In this document: positions 58,001 to 64,000 of the stretch, in pieces
How positions within the stretch are numbered: the stretch's first letter is position 1
Layout: each line of letters opens with the position of its first letter
From: Weissella cibaria KACC 11862
Lineage (GTDB): Bacteria; Bacillota; Bacilli; Lactobacillales; Lactobacillaceae
Direction: 5' to 3'
Assembly (NCBI RefSeq): GCF_000193635.1
Contig: NZ_AEKT01000033.1
Location: forward strand, 1-64,000
DNA: 64,000 nt
Notes under the pieces: generated by a model
What the model was told of the DNA's origin: nothing
Databases searched by the model: none
The model's input: only the letters and a program-made list of their open reading frames with translations
Position numbers and translations under genes: made by a program

Positions 58001-61000
58001 GCAAATGGCAAGTATTGCCTCATTGTTGGCGCAAGATGCGTCAATTATCGCAAGCAATAATGAGGCTGCTCAGTCAGCTGTTACTGGCATTGACGGTGAT
58101 ATGGGGATGATTGCCTCGAACGCCTTAGCTAACTTGAAGAGTCAATTAGCTTATACGAGTTCCGTTGCAACGTCGGCTGGTGATGATCCAGCTTTGGATC
58201 CCAATACAGTCTATACGACGCAAATCAAGTCGCAACTAGCAGTGACGGCTTCTAATACGTTGAAGTCACTGGCTGCGGCTGACAGTCGGATGTCACTTGC
58301 TTTGGGTGGATCGTCAGCCATCGTATTGGATAACATTCAATCGTACGCCGATGCTGCTTCAAGCATGATGGCAGTGTTGACGTCTACGAATAGTGCAGCT
58401 GCCTCACTATCAGCGCTGATTTCAGGTTCTATTAACAAGGCAACAGCCGAAGCATTGTCGACGATTGCTAGTGCCTCAATGGCTGGTAGCAGCATGTTCC
58501 AGGCGATGAGCCAAGGTAACGTGTTGGCATCCAACTTATTTACGGCGTCAGTCGCTTACAAGCAAGTGTCAAACGTGGCATCTGCTTTGTCAGCGATGGG
58601 CACAAGTGCGAATGCAATTTCAATTGCATCAAGTGCAAGTATTGCTTCATCTGCAGCCAAGAAGTTGTCAAACGCGAATGCAGCAATGAAGTCAGCCGCT
58701 GCTAGCTTTGATCCACTTGGTGATATTGCGCAAGCTGAATTGTCAATCATCGCCGACCAAACGGTCAAGGCAAGCAGTATTGCCACGAGCACGGCTTCAT
58801 TAATTGATAATCAAGCCTTGTACAAGGCGCAAGTTGTTGGTACGTATTCAAACGTGGCATCATCAGCTTTGAGTGTGGCCAAGTCGTTGACGACGAAAGC
58901 AACGGCATCTGGCTTGTCAAATGTTGATACCGCATCATCATTGGCTAGCCAAATCGCAAGTGCAGCAATGAAGGCATCATCAGCGTACAGTACGGCTAGT
59001 TCGATTGCGGCGTTGATCACGGATTCGAATGCCTCAGTGAGTGCCGCTTTGAGTTACGAAGCAAGTGCTGCCAATCAAGCTGGCGTCTTTACTTCACAAG
59101 CCCAATCAGTGATGAATTCATTGTATGCGGCGACGGCGGGTGAAGAAGCTGGTAATGATTCAGCATTGGCTCTGAATTTGGGTATCATGAATACCTATTC
59201 AGCATCAGCCAGTGCTTACTATGCCGCATTGTCAAACGCGAATGTGTTGACGAAAAATACGAAGTCGCTTACAGCTACTAGTGCGTCGTACTATGCAAGT
59301 AGTGCAAGCACGGCTTATTCATATTTGACAAAACTTGCCTCACAAGCGTCATCAATGTATGCCACGTTGGGGAACAATCCAACGTCAACGGCGACCCGCA
59401 TTAGTTCGGCGATTGCCAGCGAATTTGCAAATGGGCAAACGTTGTTGAGCGCAACGCAATCGATGGCATCATCTATTATGAATAGCAGTTCAGTGGTTTC
59501 GTGGTCATCTGGTGGATTGACTGGTAGTGCGGCAACTTCTTCAGCGGCCGATTTGGCTTCTTCATTGGCTGAATCGATGAAGGCCAATGGGCAAGCTGGA
59601 ACCGGGGATGTTGATACGCGTTTGTCGACGCCTTTGAAGGTGGCCGCGGGTGATAACAAGCAATTGTTGCCAAACGGTGTCTCACCAAAGATGACGTTGA
59701 AGGAATGGGGCCTGCCCGAACAATTCATTCACGCCATTGTTTACTACTCAATGACCTTCGATGGAAATTCACTAGCTGCGCACGGTATTACAGATGATAA
59801 CGTGACGTGGGGTGATTTGATGAACATCTCAAAGTTGGACCTATCAGACCAAATCGTTAAGGCAACGACTTACGATGGTACGCCAGATCCACTGTATGAT
59901 GCGAAGAAGAATCCATACGATGCTAATACTAATCCGGAAGGTTCAAAGACTATTAAGCAAGCCCAACGTAACGGCATTGGTGATTATTTTGCGAGTGTGC
60001 CTTCATGGCAATTGTCAATTTATGATGCCGAAACGTGGAAGAGTGCGAATAAGTTTAACTGGAACAACGGACAACAATTGTTTGCCAGTTTTGATGCCAT
60101 TATCATGGGTGCCACGACGATGACGTCGCTGGATATGTCAAACTGGAAAGCTAGTGCTGAAAATCCAGCCAACGCTTCAACGCAAGAAGATCCATCATGG
60201 TCGTACTCATTTGGTTTCTTGAACTTGGAGAGCTTGTCTAATTTGAAGCAGTTGTCATTGGCCTACGATAACTTGGGTAACCAGTTGTTCAGTGGTCAGG
60301 ACTTCCGTATTTTCAACAACAAGACATTGACGACATTGGATATTTCTGGAAACATCATGACCAATTTGGGTGGTTCTTCAGGAAGTTCACGTGTCGTAAC
60401 AGGTTATCCCAAGTTGGTTAACTTGAATATGTCAAACATGGCGGCGATGACTACGTTCCCGCCTGAATTGAATAACGCTAATAACGATTTTGCTAAGCGT
60501 ATTCAGTCTTTGCAAATCGACAATGACAACTTCACGTCATTGCCAGCTTGGATTACGGTTGCTGCCCAAAACGGTTTGATTATTTTGACGGCCACTGGAA
60601 ACAAGTTGACGTCTGCCGACCAATCACTTTTGCAGAAGCCATCATCTCTGGAATTCTTGGACTTGACGGAACAAGCAGGTGACACAACCGGTAACGGTTT
60701 GTTGGATTCTTTCTTCCTGGACAACTCAGGTACGCAAGCTATTCAGCAATACAACAAGATTATGAACGACCCCGATATGCAAATTTGGTTGGCCAACGAT
60801 CCGAATGGTGAATTGGCCCAGCAAGTGGCGGCACTGCGTCAGCAAATTGCGGATCGTGCTGAATACCAAGCTACGTTGAACGACTATACTGATTTGCTAT
60901 CACGTGCCGAATTGAATCCGGGCGAGCAATCAGTTTCGGTTACGATTACAGTTACGACCTCAGTGGTTGTTAACGGACAATCATATACGGTTAAGTTGCC

Positions 61001-62963
61001 GTATGATCCGGAAAATCCGGTTGACATGAACGACCCAGCACAAATGGCTAAGCTACAAGCATTGGCCTTGTCTAAGTTGCAAGCTAGCCACCCTGAATTG
61101 GCTGACTTGTCAACGGATGACTTGGATATCGCATCAGTTAAGACGCCTTTGACGCAATCTGACTTGCTTGATTATGTTGAAAAGCACGCGGATGAAAAGT
61201 CAGTCATGGCGAAGTACTACGAAGTCGATGCCAATGGTAATGCGGTTCGTGATGCGGACGGTAATCCAGTGCCAACGGATGCGTTGAAGGATTTGCAGAC
61301 GAAGGTCGAAACGGACCCGAAGGCGGTTGCCAGTTATGGTGATTTGCCGGTTGCCCCAAAGCCTAACGATTACACGAAGGCTGATGGAACACCGGTACCG
61401 TCATACTACGACACGCAAGGTGCGTTGTTGAGTACGGTTAAGCAAGCTGCGATTACCGATGCCAACATTACAATCGCGAAGATTCAGCAAGTTCAGGACA
61501 CCTTGTTGGCCGCCGGTGATACGGCTGGTGCGGCCGCTTTGCAAGATCAGATTGATAAAGTGCAAAACGTGTTGAACCAAGTACCCGTTGTGGCACCGGC
61601 CGATACGGACTCTGATTTCTTCTATATTCGTTCTTTGACGAAGCAGATTGAAACGACGACGACGGAAACAACGACGACTGCCACTGAAAAGACAGTTACG
61701 CAGTTGGCTAATGAAGATACGAAGGCGGCTTTGTCAAATGCCGTGACGACTGGTAAGGTTGCGTCTGATGCAGCCCAACAGTTGATTACAGCTGGATCAA
61801 ACACGCCATACGAGTTGGCGAAGGACGTTATTAAGACCGCGGTTGATGGCGGAACGATTTCGTCATCAATGGGTGATACGTTGTTGAAAGACACGTCAAC
61901 GGTTGCTGATATTCGTAACAATGTGAATGAGCAAATGAACACCAAGGACAGTTCAGGTCGTGGTAATTTGGATACGACGACAGGAAATAACTTGTTGAAC
62001 GCGATTGATTCGGCCGTTGGTAAGGCTGCCGATGACTTTACGTTGAACAAGTCAGCCGCCGTTGGTGCAGCCGTTGCAAGTTCGGTTGCAAGTTCGGTTG
62101 CCAGTGAAATCGCGAGTTCGGTTGCGTCAGCCGTTGGTGGACTAGATAGTGCCGCAATGTCATCATTGGCATCTAGTGTGGCCAAGAGTATGGCGTCAAG
62201 CATGGCGTCACACGTCGTGACGGACGCAAGCCAGGTCGCTTCCGCATTGGCAAGTAATTCGGCCGCTGTGTTGAATTCCGATGGAACGGTTAACTCATCC
62301 GTTGCAATTACGGATACCGTTTCGAAGGCGCAAAGTGCCATCGCGGATAGTACGGCATCAGTTGCGCCAAGTGCATCTGATGATGCCGATAGTGAAGCAA
62401 CGGATGATCATGATGATGAAACCGGAACGGTTGCCATTGCAGCGGTGACGCCACCATCAAATCCATTCGACATTTACACGTCACCAAACATGTTTAATAG
62501 TTTGGTTCACACCAGTTCAAGTGATTTGGTGCAAAATGACAACCAGAATATGCAAGTCATTTTGTCTGATACACGTAAGTACAAGACAAACATTAATATC
62601 ACAGCTCAATTGGCACCTAATTTCCGTTCAAATACAGGTGAATTAGAAAATGCGCAACTCTTTATGAGTAAGACGACTTTGCCAACGGCAAGCGATGATG
62701 CGTTAACGCAAGTTGCAAGCTCGGGCTCAACGGTGTTGGGTTCAGGATTGTATATGCGAAATGCGATTGCGATTGGGGCTGATCCAGTTACAATTGCATC
62801 GGGTATGATGACAAAGACGACGACGCTGACGTACAATAACGTTTACCTCAATATTCCACAGCCAACTTCAGGTAATAAGCCGATTGGCACTGGTGATTAC
62901 AAGGGAACGATTGTTTGGACGGTTAATGCTGTGCAGGGTAACACACTCGGCGATACAAAGTAG
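55080..62963 (+). CDS. Giant secreted LRR/Ser-Ala-rich protein with C-terminal WxL-like domain
   Basis: 2627 residues. An unusually long signal peptide (about 50 residues, ending AFA). Residues ~93-240 contain LRR-like strands (LTALDLSAA, IKSLNIAG, LTSLDISFNPF). Residues ~360-600 form a coiled coil, and ~600-643 a Ser/Asn linker. Residues ~650-1490 form a long Ala/Ser-rich helical array of diverged repeats. A second LRR block lies at ~1573-1870 (LSNLKQLSLAYDNLGNQL, LTTLDISGNIMTNLG), followed by a spacer and another Ser/Ala stretch (~2323-2420). The C terminus (~2457-2627) resembles a WxL domain ending YKGTIVWTVNAVQG; no first W-x-L is obvious. There is no membrane helix, so wall attachment should be by the WxL domain. 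It lies between pairs 4 and 5 and is 11 bp before the next WxL gene. Confidence 0.85.
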   Translation: MKRESKTTMNRVVTRFASITLLSTLTMSTAMQTFPVIQQWNLTRQATAFAAGTTLQSDGVPQAIIEAVLKSPAGGGKSLAVKDGVNVNTVTYDNLADLTALDLSAAANPGLAAITSQTNFWKNGWSLGSGAAKLQKVMVAATSIKSLNIAGMFSTFDTKGNNGPSSLGQYLGTYFFAASGANGDVTAIWKSLTSLDISFNPFTSNGDFNMWGQNMSFASKLSAVYVGGIEADWLPSYVTGLMAKAETENDTSVPPSIAYNDNDDTLLSVKKDILGVDTSVKTDTPVVTVVTDEKTGDAVVNITADEKTLATSKNEAITNAATDDSSAGTTTGSKTITIPSNNIKFDSDSGKLQVSTGPTVDMTAVNEALKNAQDTAAAAQAKVDAASKNLTTAGSATNYADANAAVQSAKSALDDANDTLKAIDAYIDATKADATSNTAASAAKAQVVAAINAANESLTAANAAITTKTKDAQTAIDAAVANATVALNQLTAAKNSFTSLYASKSDMLTASDTELGAAATVVKNLSDAYETIQKNYQDAITAQKTISANANWADATASLTTINTQIDTIQKELDSLTTQLNDAKQAVSQKAKDNITIGAENSSTDSGAPSNGSSSSSTPSNGSASSSSNATAPSTNPSSNSDSAKTGIIKTTYSDAVATAYKSAADAESNAVKAFGSNQTDLTSYDAIAQAALSAAKSASQGADSVASLIEGDKGAAVETALKNIASQTTQTTSLAAATSNALVIVNSYMAVSSALSVASDMNAKASAEPVTHVDSIASYAKAAGSAYNVASSALAATSSRIDKMGDTQGDIVKQNFSAMNSMATQASNFASAASGNIDSQAMYQDDIVNGFNSSVAAALSAATDAASAAAITNDSTNMKSYVAKTSSAAALTSSLYDLAQSEASQLDEKHDTSAVKSALTAMKQAATSVASFATVTSNAAVVAPYSLSALAAYREASGLVSDYATASTAGKILQMASIASLLAQDASIIASNNEAAQSAVTGIDGDMGMIASNALANLKSQLAYTSSVATSAGDDPALDPNTVYTTQIKSQLAVTASNTLKSLAAADSRMSLALGGSSAIVLDNIQSYADAASSMMAVLTSTNSAAASLSALISGSINKATAEALSTIASASMAGSSMFQAMSQGNVLASNLFTASVAYKQVSNVASALSAMGTSANAISIASSASIASSAAKKLSNANAAMKSAAASFDPLGDIAQAELSIIADQTVKASSIATSTASLIDNQALYKAQVVGTYSNVASSALSVAKSLTTKATASGLSNVDTASSLASQIASAAMKASSAYSTASSIAALITDSNASVSAALSYEASAANQAGVFTSQAQSVMNSLYAATAGEEAGNDSALALNLGIMNTYSASASAYYAALSNANVLTKNTKSLTATSASYYASSASTAYSYLTKLASQASSMYATLGNNPTSTATRISSAIASEFANGQTLLSATQSMASSIMNSSSVVSWSSGGLTGSAATSSAADLASSLAESMKANGQAGTGDVDTRLSTPLKVAAGDNKQLLPNGVSPKMTLKEWGLPEQFIHAIVYYSMTFDGNSLAAHGITDDNVTWGDLMNISKLDLSDQIVKATTYDGTPDPLYDAKKNPYDANTNPEGSKTIKQAQRNGIGDYFASVPSWQLSIYDAETWKSANKFNWNNGQQLFASFDAIIMGATTMTSLDMSNWKASAENPANASTQEDPSWSYSFGFLNLESLSNLKQLSLAYDNLGNQLFSGQDFRIFNNKTLTTLDISGNIMTNLGGSSGSSRVVTGYPKLVNLNMSNMAAMTTFPPELNNANNDFAKRIQSLQIDNDNFTSLPAWITVAAQNGLIILTATGNKLTSADQSLLQKPSSLEFLDLTEQAGDTTGNGLLDSFFLDNSGTQAIQQYNKIMNDPDMQIWLANDPNGELAQQVAALRQQIADRAEYQATLNDYTDLLSRAELNPGEQSVSVTITVTTSVVVNGQSYTVKLPYDPENPVDMNDPAQMAKLQALALSKLQASHPELADLSTDDLDIASVKTPLTQSDLLDYVEKHADEKSVMAKYYEVDANGNAVRDADGNPVPTDALKDLQTKVETDPKAVASYGDLPVAPKPNDYTKADGTPVPSYYDTQGALLSTVKQAAITDANITIAKIQQVQDTLLAAGDTAGAAALQDQIDKVQNVLNQVPVVAPADTDSDFFYIRSLTKQIETTTTETTTTATEKTVTQLANEDTKAALSNAVTTGKVASDAAQQLITAGSNTPYELAKDVIKTAVDGGTISSSMGDTLLKDTSTVADIRNNVNEQMNTKDSSGRGNLDTTTGNNLLNAIDSAVGKAADDFTLNKSAAVGAAVASSVASSVASEIASSVASAVGGLDSAAMSSLASSVAKSMASSMASHVVTDASQVASALASNSAAVLNSDGTVNSSVAITDTVSKAQSAIADSTASVAPSASDDADSEATDDHDDETGTVAIAAVTPPSNPFDIYTSPNMFNSLVHTSSSDLVQNDNQNMQVILSDTRKYKTNINITAQLAPNFRSNTGELENAQLFMSKTTLPTASDDALTQVASSGSTVLGSGLYMRNAIAIGADPVTIASGMMTKTTTLTYNNVYLNIPQPTSGNKPIGTGDYKGTIVWTVNAVQGNTLGDTK
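57010..59630 (+). repeat. Diverged Ser/Ala helical repeats inside the LRR-WxL protein
   Basis: Units recur with landmarks such as SSALA/SALS, [IM]DNQALYK or IDSQAMYQ followed by a variable V/I-G-F/T-Y/N, and ASS.A. repeats. They are diverged at protein level; the exact period is not constant by eye. Confidence 0.55.
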
Positions 62964-62974
62964 GAGGCAAAAAG

Positions 62975-63655
62975 ATGAAGCGAACAAGTAAATACTGGCT
63001 TTTGACGCTTGCCATTGTACTTGGGTTGGCCGGCGGTGTGGTTCACGCCGACGATGATGACGGCGTACAGCAAGACAGCGCCACGACAGATATGACGGCG
63101 ACTGTTAAATCTGGTGGGTTGCAACTATTAAACGTTGATACTGCGGTTGATTTTTCACGGGTTAGTTTGACCCAACTGTTTAGCAATAACAGTGCTTTGA
63201 CGGCAAATAACTCGACGGCCTTAACAGATACGGATGGCTACCAATTAGCGGGTGCGGCCATTACCGGTAATATAGAAAATTACACGTCAAATGGTAACTG
63301 GCAACTAATGGCGACGTTTACTGGTTTTCGCAAAGCAACTGCGGACGCTAAGGGAAACGCCACCTATGACCCAAATGGGGCAGAGCTAAAAACGCAGATG
63401 CAACTATTTGGAGTCACGTTACCAGAAAATACCCCCACGACGTTAATTGAGGGTGGCAAGACGTACGGAATGGCCAATAAATCGGATAGTGTGATGCGGG
63501 TAACGGCGAATGCTTTCGGTGAAACTAAGCTGGCTGATTTGAACGTTGTGCCAATCGTGACGGTTTACCGGCAAATGCCTGCGTTAGGCACTTATATGGG
63601 CCAGATTAATTATGAATTGACGCAAGATGCTGGTGCAGCGGTCACTGGCGAATAG
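62975..63655 (+). CDS. Secreted WxL-like protein (pair 5)
   Basis: 226 residues, signal peptide to about VHA25, followed by an acidic DDDDG start. WxL domain with VDFSRVSLTQL, SNGNWQLMATFTGF as first W-x-L, and MGQINYELTQDA where the second is Y-x-L. RBS GGAGGCAAAAAG. Sits 11 bp after the LRR-WxL gene and 11 bp before the next DUF916 gene, so probably one operon. Confidence 0.85.
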   Translation: MKRTSKYWLLTLAIVLGLAGGVVHADDDDGVQQDSATTDMTATVKSGGLQLLNVDTAVDFSRVSLTQLFSNNSALTANNSTALTDTDGYQLAGAAITGNIENYTSNGNWQLMATFTGFRKATADAKGNATYDPNGAELKTQMQLFGVTLPENTPTTLIEGGKTYGMANKSDSVMRVTANAFGETKLADLNVVPIVTVYRQMPALGTYMGQINYELTQDAGAAVTGE

Positions 63656-63666
63656 GAGTGCTTGAA

Positions 63667-64000
63667 ATGAAACGAATGAAATTATTAATGGCACTACTTG
63701 TGACGGCATTTGTGTCATTGGCTAGTCAGACAGTTTCGGCGGATAATTCGATGAATTATGTGGTGTCACCACAGATGCCAGATAATCAAATTGATAAAAC
63801 CCTCGGCTTTTATAATCTGAAAGCCAATCCAGGTGCTAGTCAAACCTTGTATGTCACGGTGCAGAACGTCGCCTCAAAGGATATCAAAATTCACATTGAG
63901 ACTGGGTCGGCCGGTACTACAGCGACGGGATCGGTTGATAATGTGATGGCGGCCGACAAGGTGAAAGAGTTACCTGTAAAAATGGGTGAGCTGTTGTCTG
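63667..64000 (+). CDS. DUF916 membrane protein, 3'-truncated by the window (pair 5)
   Basis: The first 111 residues are visible. Signal peptide to about VSA25, then NYVVSPQMPDNQID and IETGSAGTTATG, the opening of the DUF916 domain. RBS AGGAGTG 6 bp before the ATG. The rest, including any cytoplasmic tail, lies beyond the window. Confidence 0.85.
   Translation, partial: MKRMKLLMALLVTAFVSLASQTVSADNSMNYVVSPQMPDNQIDKTLGFYNLKANPGASQTLYVTVQNVASKDIKIHIETGSAGTTATGSVDNVMAADKVKELPVKMGELLS

Noticed and set aside
61622-62341. 239-codon minus-strand frame
   Set aside because: Shadow of the Ser/Ala-rich repeats of the LRR-WxL gene; repetitive composition creates long antisense frames without a ribosome site.

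Overview
The window suggests a Gram-positive lactic acid bacterium of the Lactobacillaceae, most likely Weissella or a close relative. This is an inference from gene families and context. Evidence includes a KxYKxGKxW signal peptide with MucBP-type repeats, five WxL/DUF916 gene pairs, a candidate lacto-usp RNA upstream of a small membrane gene and a usp gene, a perfect CcpA cre site, and moderate GC with strong AAG/TTG codon bias in the surface genes. Every gene I can support is on the + strand. I see no rRNA, tRNA, CRISPR array, prophage or insertion sequence.

Layout. 1-4252: 3' part of a large helical surface protein. 4384-5580: a GH65-like protein without its catalytic core. 5581-6031: a terminator, a 186-nt highly structured element bounded by a perfect 20-bp inverted repeat, and a Pho-box-like promoter. 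6032-11068: pstS-pstC-pstA-pstB-pstB-phoU, a high-affinity phosphate uptake operon. 11166-11972: recX. 12205-36819: one 8204-residue adhesin with signal peptide, Ser-rich stalk, L-type-lectin-like domain and a very long array of mucin-binding-type modules, followed by a solitary DUF916 gene.

38055-47033 is mostly housekeeping. It holds a DUF402 phosphatase (ntdP-like), a Ser/Ala-rich membrane protein, prfC with an overlapping small membrane gene, a probable stand-alone small RNA, a YueI-like gene, a tandemly duplicated Rgg-like regulator, rarA, the lacto-usp RNA, a small membrane gene, uspA and another small membrane protein.

47209-64000 is a cell-surface island. Small secreted WxL proteins alternate with membrane-anchored DUF916/DUF3324 proteins (five pairs, the last cut by the window end), plus a 2627-residue LRR/Ser-Ala-rich protein ending in a WxL-like domain. 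WxL domains are known to bind the cell wall, and DUF916/DUF3324 proteins are known to bind peptidoglycan and WxL partners, so the island probably builds several non-covalent surface complexes. Two transcription starts in it share an 11-bp-phased direct repeat, suggesting a common regulator.

The most unusual points are these: the two giant surface proteins share a non-LPxTG C-terminal tail; three DUF916 proteins carry an extra cytoplasmic domain; most WxL partners have Tyr in place of the second Trp; and the adhesin has a layered repeat architecture. The two unassigned structured RNAs, the GH65 core deletion and the doubled Rgg-like regulator also deserve attention.
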